A stretch of 64,000 nucleotides of DNA from Valencia hispanica (lineage: Eukaryota; Chordata; Actinopteri; Cyprinodontiformes; Valenciidae), in assembly GCA_963556495.2 (NCBI GenBank), contig OY747702.1, positions 19,921,903-19,985,902 on the forward strand, in the 5' to 3' direction. Made by a program: the position numbers and the translations under genes. This document shows, piece by piece, positions 12,017 through 25,210 of this stretch (its first letter is position 1; the number at the start of each line of letters is the position of its first letter). Below the pieces are notes generated by a model. The model searched no databases, was not told the DNA's origin, and saw only the letters and a program-made list of their open reading frames with translations.

Positions 12017-12145
12017 ATGGAACATCATGGAGGATCTTGTGTCTCACTTTTGACCATCGAGGACGTTGAAAACATTTATATAATTGGATTCATGATAACC
12101 GGATATCTGCTGATTATCGCAGGTGGATTTTCTGAGGTATCGTAA
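12017..12145 (+). CDS. Small single-TM ORF (42 aa), putative
   Basis: ATG at 12017 opens 42 codons ending in TAA. An N-terminal polar part (MEHHGGSCVSLLTIEDVE) is followed by NIYIIGFMITGYLLIIAGGF, a clean transmembrane-like helix close to the C-terminus. The same kind of layout follows directly after the preceding small ORF, which makes chance somewhat less likely. Family and function are unknown. Confidence 0.25.
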   Translation: MEHHGGSCVSLLTIEDVENIYIIGFMITGYLLIIAGGFSEVS

Positions 12146-13062
12146 ACTTCAAGCTTAAAGGCAGCAATTGGCAGGCTGCCTGGGCTACAGGAAGGTTGCT
12201 GTGCTGTCAACACTCAGACTATTTGTGATGTGCGAGCAACATTGGACTCGTTTCGCTGCTTGGGTAATAACTTGGAGAAGTTCTCAGTCGGCTGGAAGGT
12301 AATCTGACCCACGATTTGGCCATTTGGACTGAACTCGGACCACTGACAGACTCTAAGGCAAGAGAAAAAGTGATCTTCGCCTGTCTCTAAAACAACTTAT
12401 CTACTGGAATTTGACTCCCTGGTCTTGGTAGACTAAACAAAAACTCCCTTGGATGCGTGTGCAAAAGGACGCTCCATCCCACCCCACTCCCCCATCCTCC
12501 ACATTAGCTTGTGAGCTCCCTGACTCAGCCCCAAGGTCAAATATTACATCACAGGCGACAGACTCTGGGATTGAACTGAGAGGAGTTTCCTTGTCTCACA
12601 TTAATGCACACATACATGCACGCACGCTCACGCCACAGCTACAGACATGCACGCAGTCCTGGATTTCAACATGCTTGCGGTACCCTAAGACTCCTGCCCA
12701 CTCTTCGGACAGCGAAATGATGGGCGCGTGCTTTGGATGGCCGCGACCGGTTTCTCTGTACGGAGGGTTCCCGAACCTCCCCCCATCCCATTTGTGTTCT
12801 CATATGTTATGACCGATACATGTGCTTCTATGTTTTTGCAGTGGTTTTTTTAGCACCTCGGCTCGGCTCCCTGTAGGGGGCTGGGCTGAGTTGCCTTTTT
12901 TCCCCTGTTCACCCCCCCTACCTAGACGGTCTTCCAAATCATGTATTGTGTTAATGTTTGTAATTGTTTGTATGATCTTGGATTGGTTGTAACGAAACTT
13001 AATTTCCCCACGAGGATTATTAAAGTATCTCTTATCTTATCTTATCTTACCTTAGCCATCCA

Positions 13063-13191
13063 TCCATCACGAGTGAGACAGACTGTTACATTATTAAGTG
13101 GAGCTAAGAAAAAGTGCAATCAAGACATGTAGCGTTCTCTTCTCTCACTGAAAAGCGTGTTTGGCACTGAAATTTAATTTTACTTGATTTG
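13063..13191. other. Spacer between LINE tail and SINE
   Basis: Short non-coding spacer with no recognised feature. Confidence 0.4.
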
Positions 13192-13496
13192 GGGCGGCAG
13201 TGACTCAGGAGGTAGAGGTATGTCCTGTAGCACCGCTCCTTCTGTTTCAGTCACTTTGCTGTTGTGTCCTTGGGCAAGACACTTCCCCCACTTTGTCTGC
13301 TGGTGGTGGTCAGAGGGCCCAGTGGTGCCGACTAAATGGTAGTCTTACTTCTGTCAGTCTGCCCCAGAGCAGCTCATTGTTGCTTACTACCATCAATGTG
13401 TGAATGTATCTATGAATGGGTGAATGACTGACTGTAGTGTAAAGTGCTTTAGAGTCCACGAACTTGTGCTATACAAGTATAGGCCATTTAACATTT
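13192..13496 (+). mobile_element. tRNA-derived SINE-type repeat, copy 1
   Basis: Starts with a degenerate A-box-like head (GCAGTGACTCAGGAGGTAGA), then the family core GGGCAAGACACTTCC with CTGCTGGTGGTGGTCAGAG, a TGAATG-rich part, and the tail AAAGTGCTTTAGAG with TATACAAGTATAGGCCATTT. Core and tail recur at 14.1, 50.8 and 54.9 kb. Such repeats are RNA polymerase III transcribed and moved by LINE machinery. This copy has lost a clear B box. Confidence 0.75.
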
Positions 13497-13589
13497 TGAT
13501 GAGGATAGAGGAAACAGCTCTGGTAGTTGTGGTTAAATGTGTAGTGTCCAGTCTTTTGCAGCATCCAACATGTTTTGTTGTAGAAAGAT

Positions 13590-13860
13590 GCTCTACTAAC
13601 CTTGATCCTTCCTCCCGTCAAGTCTGACCAGCTTCCTTGTCCCTGAAACGCATCCCCACACCATCATGCCACTCCCATATTTATCTGTGGTGATTGTGTT
13701 TTTAGAGTGATCTGCAGTGTTTTCTGATAAACATTGTCTTTTGCATCTAAGCCAAAAAACTACAACATCTTTAGTCTCTCACCAGAAAAACCTTCTTCCA
13801 CATATTTCAAGTAAAGTTGTTGGAGAGAGGAAGAGTATAGTGCATAAAAATGTGGATTCT
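13590..13860 (-). mobile_element. Tc1-type transposon relic (fragment)
   Basis: Minus-strand homology to the middle of a Tc1 transposase gene: the AAGTCTGACCAGCTTCCTTG block near 13620, the CATCCCCACACCATCATGCC block (GGGSIMLW region) near 13650, and TCACCAGAAAAACCTTCTTC (VLWSDE region) near 13780. Only part of the gene remains and the frame is broken. Confidence 0.8.
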
Positions 13861-14058
13861 TCAGTATTTATAGTATTCCAAATTTCAAAATTCAACATCA
13901 AGGCCTGATGAAAAAAAAGCAAAAACCTGGAAGACATTTTGAATTAGAAATAACAAATCTACCTAGAAAACAAGTTAATGAATTTGAGTGCAAATGTGTT
14001 TTGTAGTTTTTCAACTTCCTTATCTGAGTGTGGAAAGGATATTATAATCTATGTGTGG

Positions 14059-14231
14059 GTGACGATGATAGGAGTTCGTCCCGTAACCAGTCGGTTGCCG
14101 GTTCGAGCCCCTGAACCATCCGTTTCAGTCATTCTAGGGCAAGACACTTCACCCACCTTACCTGCTGCTGGTGGTCAGAAAGCCCTTGATCTAGATAAAG
14201 CATTTTACAAGCACAGGCGATTTACCATTTC
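14059..14231 (+). mobile_element. tRNA-derived SINE-type repeat, copy 2 (with B box)
   Basis: Head GGTGACGATGATAGGAGTTC followed by CCGGTTCGAGCCC, a good match to the pol III B box (GGTTCGANNCC). Then comes the shared GGGCAAGACACTTCACCCAC core, and a tail ending CAGGCGATTTACCATTT. The middle is deleted relative to copy 1. The B box is the best evidence in the window that the family is tRNA-derived. Confidence 0.75.
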
Positions 14232-14513
14232 ATATTAGTGTAGAAATCATAACCAAATAATTTCCGTATTCCCTGTTGATACATTCTTGAGATAGATGGA
14301 GGATATTTGAAAATTTTCATTATAAACTAATTTTGCGTTCCCCCCAAAACCAAGTTTTTGATATTGTAAATTGGTTGAATCTGAAAAAAAAAGAAAAAAA
14401 AACATTAGGGAGACCATTTATCCTCGTTCCAAGGGCATCAAATCTTTTTGTTTTGGAACTGTGTGTGTGTGTTGAGTGTGTATCTTTTACTTTATAGGAC
14501 ACAAAAGACAAAT

Positions 14514-15054
14514 GGTGCGTTTCCACTATTGGAACTTCAATGTAATTTTTCTGGACTTTCTAGTAAATCTGTTGACCTGCTCCTCTCAGCCGTCATGTCT
14601 GCATACAACATTGGCCCCCTTAAGGAATTTGCCAATAAATCTGTATATCCTGACCATTTCGGCAGTAAGTAGCTTCACTTATCAGCTGCAAAAGGTGCCC
14701 ACAGCAGCAGAAAATAACAAGAGATCGAAATAGAAGAACAAGGCATAAGTGCCGCGTTTCTATTAGATGTTATAAATTGTTTTGCCAGCAACTCCTCTTA
14801 TTTTACAAACCTGGTTGTTTGGTGACGTCTGCTCATTTCCCTTTGAGTAACAACCAATCAGCGCAACTTAACCACAGCTCCCGCCCAACAACTCTACTGG
14901 GCCATTTCTGACTACATACGCCAAGACTGGTACTCCGTTGGTTCCTGAAATGGCCCCAAAAACCACCCTGTCCGTCCAGTCAAGTGAAGTTGAGACACGC
15001 ACACTGTGAAGTTCAGGTAAACTTACCCTGAAGTTCCCATAGTGGAAATGCACC
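14514..15054. mobile_element. MITE with 25-bp inverted ends (541 bp)
   Basis: The left end GGTGCGTTTCCACTATTGGA (continuing ACTTC) and the reverse complement of the right end GGTGCATTTCCACTATGGGA (continuing ACTTC) match at 23 of 25 bases. No transposase is encoded, so it is a non-autonomous DNA transposon. Flanking bases do not show an obvious target duplication, so the superfamily (hAT or Harbinger) is undecided. Confidence 0.75.
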
Positions 15055-16789
15055 TAAAGCCACTTGGTAAGCCCTTTCGAAATCTCAGAAGTAAGGTAAG
15101 GGAGACAGAGAGACTGCAGTTTTAGTATTGCCATCTGAGCTAACTGCACTAATTGCTAATATAGGATGGTTAAACCAACTTTACATCTGCAGACCGGAAT
15201 CAAGTTGTTAATTTCCCCACGAAATCATCTCTTGTTGTGCTGTTGGATCGCATAAATCGTTTTGACAAAAGTAACAAAAAGGGTAAGTTCTTTAGAATTC
15301 CATTGACTTGCAACCCTTTCAACGCAACAAAAGACGTGTTCAAGAGCGCCGGTTTGTTTTTAAAATTGATGGGGACAATTACCATAAACTTGAGTGTGGT
15401 TTGAATATTGGTGGGGACAATACTTATTTATTTTAAAGTATTCATCCATTTGACATCTCATTACAATATGCACTGGAGTGTATAAACAGGTGTTAAAAAT
15501 CGTATTTTATTAAATAAATAAAAGTTGAAAGCCATAGGCAACGTGTTTTTTTTGGGGTTTTTTCAACAGCACTGAAAGCTGCAATTAGTGGGCTTGGCAG
15601 AATAATTAAAATCCACATCGTAGCACAAAGAACAATGGTAGCTATATTAATAATATATTAATAATATAGCACCTGACTGAAGCAATCATGAAAGCCCTTT
15701 GTTCAGAGAAAAGTGGCACTTGTTTTTCCAGTCTGCAGTGTGGCAGCAGAGCGCGGAGTCAGCCTCCATAACGCACAAGCAATGGACCAGAAGGTAGTTG
15801 TGACTCTGCGTTTAGGCCACAGGTGAAATGTTCATATTTAATAAATGTATTCATCTGCTGTATTTGTGATGGCATGATGTGGATTCTTTGGTCAGCTTGT
15901 TCGGATTGGATATTAATTCAAATAAACGTGTCATTAAATGTGTCTATTATCATTTAAAAAATGTAATTAAAAACTAAAAATCTATTATGAAGGAATTTTT
16001 TGACCCCGACTGATTCTAACGCAACCTTTATGTTTAAGAGAAAGCTCTGCTAAAAGTGAATAATTTTTAAAGCGTTACATATAGTCACTTTATTGTGTCA
16101 GTGCGCGGGTCTTGGGATTTGATTGGGAGATAACCGGGGGTTTGAAAATCATTTAAACAGGTGCAAGCAGGTGTGGGTTGGTAAAATTGTGCAGGACTCT
16201 GTTACAGTTAACTGTATACTTTTACTGCAGTTATCTTGTATTTAAAACATACATCATAGAAGTGAATGAGCATTAATTTAAATATGCAAGGAGAAATTCT
16301 TGGGGAAACAATATTTATTTTTTGCGGCTTTGAACACAAACCGATCGCAAAAACTGTCGCATGACTTGAAAATGGGCAAGAAATGGGCCATAAATCGCAC
16401 AGTGCAAGCCCACCTTGCCCCTTGGGGCATGCACACACAGGCCTGCGGCATTTGTGGATGTATGCCTGGAGCAACTGACGCTGACCAATTACAGTAGAAC
16501 ACCTTGCATTAAAGAGAAACGAGTTAATCAGTTACCAGTTGATACTGTACCCACTTTTGAATGCAAGTCTTCATTGAACATAACATCAACCTCCGCAAAG
16601 AATGCTACAGCATCCGTACATAAAGAAACATGACTATAAGATAGTGGAAAACCAGTCAGTTCAGATCCTGATTATATGGAGATTGAGCTAGGAGCACAAG
16701 TGGATGTTAGATCTGCACTGGTAAAAAATTCATCAGGTTTTAAGAGGTGGGGACAAAACTGTCATTTATAAACCCATATTAAACAGGTT
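15055..16789. other. Non-coding, no recognised feature
   Basis: AT-rich sequence without recognised genes or repeats apart from a small imperfect TATTAATAA repeat near 15642-15670. Confidence 0.45.
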
Positions 16790-18006
16790 TCCAGGATTTC
16801 CTTCTTTCATCTCTGGAATATCGTTAAACTTTGAAACATCCTGTCCAGGAGTGATGCTAAGAATTGAGTCCATGCATTTGTTTTTTAAGGCTGGACTACT
16901 GTAATTTCTTACTCAGGAAGTCCACAATAAGCAATTAAAAGCCTACAGTTGATGCAAAATGCTCCAGGAAGAGTTCTGATGAATATTAAAAAGAGAGATC
17001 ACATTTCTCCTGTTTTAGCTTTCCTTCACTGGCTCCCTGTTAAATCCAGAATAGAATTTAAGATCATTCTCCTTACATATAAAACCTTCAGTAATCAAGC
17101 TCCATCATACATCAGACATTTGATTGTTCCATATCCTCCCAACAGACTCAGACTGCAGGTTTACTTGTAGTTCCTAGGATTTGTAAAAGTAGAATGGGAG
17201 GCAGATCTTTTAGTTATCAGGCTCCTCTCCTGTGGAACCAGCTCCTAGTTTTAGTCTGTGAGGCAGACACTCTGTCTAGTTTTAAGACCCGGTTTAAAAC
17301 TTTCTTTTTTTAAACGTATTATTAGAGTGACTTAGGTCATCCCGAGCTATCTCTGTAGTTATGCTGCTATAGGGTTAGACTGTTTGCAGGACAGACTTAC
17401 CACTTTCTTCACTCTGCTACTTTTCTCTCCTTTTACTCTCCAGTTGCAGTATTTGCTGTCATTTCGACTGTTAACTTTGAACTTAACTTTTTTCTCAGTG
17501 TTTTTCTTTTTATAGAAGTTGCACCTGGTCTGGTATCCTGGTCAGCTGCAATGCCTTGATGCTTCCTGTAACTGAGTGTCCACTGTGTTATCAACTTTTT
17601 ACTTTCTTTAACATAGGAAGTACTCCTACATCAGTTGTTTTTGTCATTTCTGTGTCTCTGCTCTGTCTTCTCGAACCCCCAGACAGTTGTGGCAGATGGG
17701 CGCTCGTACTAAGTCAACTTCTGCTGGAGGTTTCTTCCTGTTAAAAGGGAATTTTTCCTCTCCACTGTCGCTACATGCTTGCTCAGTATGAAGGATTGCT
17801 GAGAGTTTTCTGTGGTTGGATTCTTCATCAGCAGGGCACAAAAGTCAATGACTCAATGCAATCTGCTGGGATTCCTTGAATAGAAAATTCTTAAACTGAT
17901 TGGAATGTATGTGTGATTGAATTAAAATGACTTTTCTTGTAAAGTGCCTTGAGATGACATCTGTTGTGAATCGGCACTATATAAATAAATTGAATTGAAT
18001 TGAATT
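16790..18006 (+). mobile_element. L2-type LINE 3' end relic
   Basis: Contains a decayed C-terminal part of a LINE polyprotein (16949-17170: MMQNAPGRVLMNIKKRDHIS, then LHWLPVKSRIEFKIILLTYK), then a long 3' UTR with AAAGTGCCTTGAGATGACAT and GGCACTATATAAATAAATTG, ending in a (TTGAA)n tail. It is a different family from the LINE at 46-49 kb, and many substitutions and stops mark it as old. Confidence 0.85.
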
Positions 18007-18205
18007 ATAAATATTCCTGGGGACATGTTCCCAGCGTCCCAGGCTAAAATGATGCCTATGGACGTCTTTGATTGCAAGCTATCAGAGGAAATGATTGGAA
18101 CCAGCAGATTATTAAAGATGCAACAATCTGCAGTGATCGCTTCACATAAGGCAAGCCTTGGCCAGCTGGTCATGCTACAATTGTTTGTTGTTGGTAATTT
18201 TGACT
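18007..18205. other. Spacer between two LINE relics
   Basis: No recognised feature. Confidence 0.4.
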
Positions 18206-18905
18206 GACGGGGGTAAAAGAAATCCAGTCATACTCTATTTTGAGACTGTCTTGAGACAAAGACCTTCAGAATGTAGTCCATGCCTTTGTTATTTCCTGCC
18301 TAGATTACGCTAACTCAATTTTGTACGGTGTACCTTCTTCTGCTATCGTTCGCCTACAGCTAGTACAAAATGCTGCGGCTCGGTTTTTGACGGGGACGGG
18401 GCAGATTGAACACATTACCACTGTTCTGGGCCAGTTGCACTGGCTTCCGGTTCGTTACCGGATAAAATTCAAAATCGTTCTACTTGTGTACAAATCACTA
18501 CATCCACTGGCTCACCATTACTTGACTCAATTACTTAGTTATTATGTCCCGGCCTGATCCCTTAGATCTTCTCATCAACTGCTTCTGTGTGTACTTCGGC
18601 CCGTTAGCTCGTGGTGAGCGTGCCTTTTCGGTCTGCACCCCTAAGCTTTGGAACCAGCTCCCCTTGATGGTCAGGCTCTCCCCTTAACTTCCAATTTTCA
18701 AGTCTCGGTTAAAATCTAATTTTTATTCCCTGGCTTTTATTTGTGGGTAACTCTCTCTTTTATAGATTGTATTGCTTTTACTGTCTTATTTATTGCATTC
18801 TTGTATATATTCCTGTTAATTCTTATGTGTACTTTTTGTACAGCACTTTGGTCGGCCCATGCCGTTTTAAAATGTGCTTTATAAATAAAATTGCTATTGC
18901 TATTA
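18206..18905 (+). mobile_element. CR1/L2-group LINE 3' end relic
   Basis: A 78-codon fragment at 18321-18557 (LQLVQNAAARFLTGTGQIEH, then LHWLPVRYRIKFKIVLLVYK) is followed after a stop by more homologous sequence and a 3' UTR with GTACAGCACTTTGGTCGGCC, AATGTGCTTTATAAATAAAA and a (TTGCTA)n tail. It is a third LINE family in the window, distinct by its tail. Catalytic parts are absent. Confidence 0.85.
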
Positions 18906-20863
18906 TACCCATCAGTATTTAAAATGATAATACTGACATATTCAGTAGTATTTAATTTTCTTTCATTTAAATTAATATTAAATCCGAGTAAACTGAACAG
19001 AGAATCTACATTGTGCCGTCACACATCGAGCAGAACCTGCTGTGGCCCCAACGCTCTACATGTAGCTGAACTGTGCTCCCGCATATAGAGGCTGGATCCC
19101 CACTGGAGACTGGAATTACGAGCCCCACTTCAGCCAAAGTTTTGAAATCAGGGAACTTTTCTGTAATTGCAGTGATCAAAATTCGGCAAGGGTCTCTGAA
19201 TGGCAGCTTTTCTGATCGCCTCAGCAGGAGGAAATCCCTGTATGTGCTCCCTCTGCATCAGTGGTTAAGCTGTTACACTTGCATCTTTTTCTGCACCCAG
19301 GTTGCACTCACATCCGTTGTGTCGATACACAAATAACCCCTCTATATTGTCATTCTTAAAGAAAAATCAGAAATGGCTAAAATTTTCTATGGCGTCGTTA
19401 CAAAAACCAAAGATCTCTTCTTACTTAATGTAGTTATGTTAAAGTAACATAGCTAGTAATAAGATGTATTTTAAAAGCATCATTTATGTTTGGGAATGTC
19501 TAGACTGTATCCAGATTGCAACAATTTCTAATTTAGCAAAGTTTTTTCAGAAGGTTGAGAAAAAGGTTTTTAAGTTTTTATTCTTTCACCCATTCCTATA
19601 TGACAAGATTAATAGGCCATCAGTGCATTCTGCATTCTGAATGTACTTTTGTTCCTAGAATATCAATAAAACCACTAGTCCAAAATAATACATAGTCACT
19701 TCATGCTTGTGCTTTTGTTTGGACTTCTTTCAGTCAGATTTTTGCCCCAGATAGGATTGGATTATGATGTTTCAGTGGTGAAGTGAAGAAATATATATTT
19801 GTAATCACTTTTCAGCAACACACATATAACTTGTACTTACATCTCATGAAGCGGTTTCAAAAGCGTCTGACGAAACATAATTCAAGACTTTAGAATGTTT
19901 GGCTGCACATCAGTGTGTGCGTGCATGCTCATGCGTGCTCATCAGTGCTCTCAACTCTGAGTTTTGGCAGCAAGATCAGAAGAAAATGCGTGTTGGTGTG
20001 TTTGAGAGTCTGTGCGGTATTGTGTGTGTGCGTGTGCGACACAGGGGGAGTGAGTAGGCATGAAAGTGAGATTCTGCTCTGAGACGTTTGATGTCGAAGA
20101 ACAGCGTCTGCTGTCTGTCTGCCAACTGCCAACCCTCTATCACCGTCCCAACACATGGCCTCCGCAAAGAGTGTGCATGTGGGTTTCCGTGTGTGTAAGT
20201 GGCCTGATTAGGCAGGGACTTGGCTATGTGACATTGCTACAGAGCTACTTAGACCCATAATGTGTACCTCACTGTGTCGCAGTGAGAACGTGTGGGCCTA
20301 AGAAGGCAGAGGGATTTTTGTTTTGAATCACATGACAGGGACAAGGCGAGATTTGAGGGGAAGGAGGTTAGTATGGATATGTGTGTGTGCGTGGGTGTAC
20401 TGGAAAGGATGAGTAATCTCTCACTTTTCATACCTCTCATCCCACACCATCAGTCTTTGGATGGGTCCTTAACATACAGTGTCAAGTATACTTAGGGCTA
20501 ATTGCTAACTGATGTGTGTGTGTGTGTTTCTGTGTGCATCTAAGCAAAAATCTATGTTTGACGGCAATAATGTGTACACAGATTATGGAAACCATTCAGT
20601 GCGCTAGATGACTCTGACCGTGATTCCATCAGGGTGGATCATGAACAGGTTTCATTCAAACTTCTTTTTTTTTCAATTAGAGAACACAAACACAAATCAC
20701 AGGGTTACAACACAGTCTTAAAAACATTGAAAACCTATGGAATTTGATGTGGGAATATTTCTGCTCAGGAGAAATCTAGAAGATAAAACTATATATGAAA
20801 AAAATATATAATGATTTATAGACTAAGCGGTTTCATGCTGTTCATATAAAAGTTTCTAAGAGG
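18906..20863. other. Non-coding; GT-rich in its right half
   Basis: No gene recognised. From about 19910 to 20530 there are several short (GT)n-rich tracts, for example at 20512-20528. Confidence 0.45.
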
Positions 20864-20917
20864 TCCATCCATCCATCCATCCATCCATCCATCCATCCAT
20901 CCATCCGTCCGTCCGTC
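20864..20917. repeat. (CATC)n / (CGTC)n microsatellite
   Basis: About eleven CATC units passing into CGTC units at the right end; directly visible. Confidence 0.95.
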
Positions 20918-22524
20918 AAACAGCTCTTTTGTTTGTAGCTTTGGCAGATACAATATTCTACACTTAATTTTTTTTATTTTATGCTCAATAAGATAACTCT
21001 AAGCGGCTTGGAATATTTCAAAATATAAAACTGAGGAATATTTTATTTAAAAAAATGTACAGGAACCATGAAAACAGGCATGTGATAAAAAACAAAACAG
21101 GAAGGACATAAAAACTGCTCCATTCTATATTTGGCCCAAGAAGGCCAAAGCATGCTTTCATGATGACTTCTAGTCAGATGGTGAGCAAGAATTCAGTGAA
21201 TGTGTTTAGATCTGAAAGATGGGTGCACAAAAGCAATGAAAGAGAAGTGAAGACGAGAGGCAGAATGAGATCTATGTGAAAGAAGTCAAACACATGTCTA
21301 TAATTCACACATAGACATGCTCTTCTCAAATTTAGACCCAAACAACCAAAGAAACAAAATCAGAGATTGAAGATCTACGACGACTGCACAAACAAAACAA
21401 AAAAAGAGAAAAAAGACAACACTCGGATATTGGCAAAGCAAAAGGCTGAAAGATCAGGTGAATTCACTGAGCAATGATAGACAGATCTTCCTTTCACCTA
21501 CTTCCTGACATTTTCACTCTGATAGAGCCAGATATAGCTTTTCTGCCTCCTCACAGCTCACAAGAAGTCATGCAACTGTGCACACTGCGAGAATGAACAG
21601 TTGAAGACCAATGGGGAGCGAGCTATATTTGAGGAAAAAACAGAATAGACTATGGTAAAAAAAAGGAAAAAAAAGTTGAGTTCGAGAGAAGACAAAGGGA
21701 GTAACTGTCCTTTGGTAACAGACAGAAGTGCTGCTGTTTGAGTGATCCCAGCACTTCAGGTGCCTTGCATTGATGAGAAAACTTTGAGTGTTCAAAGGCT
21801 TGTGAATATGCAGAAAAACGGAAACAGATTTGGAAGAAAAAACAAGTCAAATCAAGAAAGGGACTACAAGACACAAAAAGACAGTGCAGACCAAAAGCTG
21901 CATCAAATACAAAATAAATCATGCTGCCAGAGTACTTTGCTTTCCTTGTTTTTAAAGCTCAGTATTTGCAATGTCATATCTCTTCCTGTCTTCAAATTGG
22001 CATAAACAAGCAACAGCGGTCTACCAATTGGCAATTAGTCAATTCCTTTTTTTAAAGGTTCAGAGGGCTAGGCAGCATTAATTAAGCCCAGAGGTGACCG
22101 ATGGATACTAATATTGATCTCACTGGAAGATTCCAATTCAGTCCATCGCTGCAGTTGTAAGTAAAAAAAAAATTATGTCAGCATCATCACATTTGACAGG
22201 ATGGGCTGTAACGATAAAACCAGTCCATGAAACGAGACGCTATCAAACACAATATTGAGAACAAGACAACAATCTGTATTTTTCTGAAATAAAGGTAAGT
22301 AATTTAGTTGAGGTTAGACAAGTTTCTATGCTTTATCCTTGAGTGTTATGCTTGTTTAAATCTAAGGTGGTCCTTAATTGAACAAAAGCTTTGAAAATGC
22401 TCCTTTAGTGTGTTTTCATAAATAGAATAAAGGTTCCATGAATCCAATAGTGTTTGTGTCTAGTGTTGACTCATCTACTTAACATTTGATCAAATTGTTT
22501 CAGGTTTTGAACTAGAGATCATCT
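20918..22524. other. Non-coding, no recognised feature
   Basis: AT-rich with A-rich strings; several overlapping short frames, none with a motif. Confidence 0.45.
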
Positions 22525-22885
22525 ATCCATTGTCTATACCCATTTATCCTTGCAGGGTCGTGGGGGATCTGGTGCCTATCTCCAGCAGTCATTGGGTGAA
22601 AGCCTGGGTACACACTGGACAGCTCACCAGTCCATCACAGGGACACACAGGACAAACAACCATGCACTCACTCACACACACCTACAGTAAGAGCAATTAA
22701 GAGAGACCGATTAACATAGCAGTCATGTTTTTGGACTGTGCGGGAGGACGCCGGAGTACCCGGAAAGAATTCATGCATGCACAGGGAGAACATGAGAACC
22801 CTATGCACAAAGACCCAGACTGAGATTCGACCCAGGACTCTCTTGCTGCAATACCGCAGTGCTATCAGCTGTGCCACTTTGCAGT
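22525..22885 (-). repeat. Interspersed repeat, SINE/LINE-related
   Basis: Carries blocks seen again and again in fish genomes: GACAGCTCACCAGTCCATCA, GTCATGTTTTTGGACTGTGC, GGAGTACCCGG and a cysteine/arginine-like TGCAATACCGCAGTGCTATC end. It has no coding capacity. I recognise it as a common dispersed repeat but cannot give a firm class; strand is nominal. Confidence 0.65.
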
Positions 22886-24289
22886 AACGGAAGTACTACT
22901 TACTAATTTACTTACTAATCTGAGTTCCTGTTTTGTCCTGGGATATAAACATGACACAGCACAGAGGGTAATTTCTGTTAGCCACTCCTCAAAATGTGAA
23001 AGACAGGAAAACATGCTATTCAAGTATGAGGCAGATGTTTGTCGATTTTTGTAAGTGAGGCTATGGCTTTATAAAAATAAGCTAAAATTGGGCATTTTTA
23101 GAGTTAAAGCAATAAATAAGAAGTTTTAAACATCCACAACTCTGACTATCTAGGCTTGATTAGAAGAGATGTCTATCTTTCTGCCCATGAAGAAAGAGGG
23201 AGTGGTAAGATGTAAGTTTACTTTTGGAGAAGGCATTAAATAGAAGTATCGTGGGGTCATAATAATTACCTTATGTATTTGAGGTATTTTATGAACATAT
23301 TTACCAGTGTTGCCTATAACTTTGGAGGGCACTGTGTATGAATATGACTTAATTGACCATGACAATGATTTCAAGGACAAATTTGAAACTTGTGCAATAT
23401 ATGTATATACATTTTAATTTATTTGAGTGACTGGCAACATTCTACCCTAAAATAGATAGTTATGACTTTCAGAAGAGCTACTGCATGAGCACAAAGCCTG
23501 TGCTGGTTGGCGTTGACCCATTGATTACGTGTAAAGGTGACTGCAATGCACTATTGATTTCACACAAGAAAAGCTGATACACGTCTGCATGAAGCGGACT
23601 AAGCTTTTAGCTTAACAAACTTTGAAAGGAATACAGTATGAGCGAACACCCCTGTTAGCAAAATCAAGACATTTTGAAAGAGGCAGAACCAAAACAGCAT
23701 ATGGATTGAAATCATCCTTTTCTTCTGTATCCAGGGCTTTTGCCTGACTGCCTGTACAACGTATTCTCAGCTTAGTCATAAAGAACGTTCTGACAGAGAG
23801 ATTTAGGACCAGCTGAGAAACCAGTCTGTCTCTGTGTTCAGTGAGGGCGAAGGAAGCAATAAGTCAGATGTGTGTCTGATGATTAGCCAGCACCAAGTGT
23901 TAAGTGGCAAAACAAAGAGTATTTGCACAATCAGAGGTTAGAGACTCTAATATAGATTTATTCATCTCATCTCTTTCCTCCCGTTTGACTCGGTGCAAAA
24001 CAAAGCCAACCTATTAAAGTAAGTATTGAGTGGAGAATAAATGGTTTTAACAGAAATATCGACATCAGACATCTTTGTTCTGTTGAAGGGTGTTTTTTTA
24101 ATCGAGGTCTGCCTCTTTGCCTGGGATCCCCACAGAGCAGAGTGATTAGGCTTGTGGATGTGTGTGACTGCACTGAAACAACAAGTTGACAGTTTAAACA
24201 GAATAATCCTGCATCAAGCAGTTCTGTCTTTAATCAAGACCATTCCCAGTAGGTTGGATGTGGAACCTTTTTGTTATCAAGGACAACGA
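22886..24289. other. Non-coding, no recognised feature
   Basis: No gene or repeat family recognised. Confidence 0.45.

Positions 24290-25210
<921 letters not shown>

Larger units (their letters stand above)
11781..13062 (+). mobile_element. LINE-tailed retroelement with small membrane-type ORFs
   Basis: The 3' end (about 12940-13062) has the form of a fish non-LTR 3' UTR: AATTTCCCCACGAGGATTAT, TAAAGTATC, then a (TCTTA)n tail. No reverse transcriptase is present. Upstream are two tiny consecutive ORFs, each with a hydrophobic segment (11812-11994 and 12017-12145), and a 119-codon Pro/Ser-rich frame (12453-12812). I read this as an internally deleted or non-autonomous element using a LINE-type 3' end. 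The 5' border is uncertain. Confidence 0.5.
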
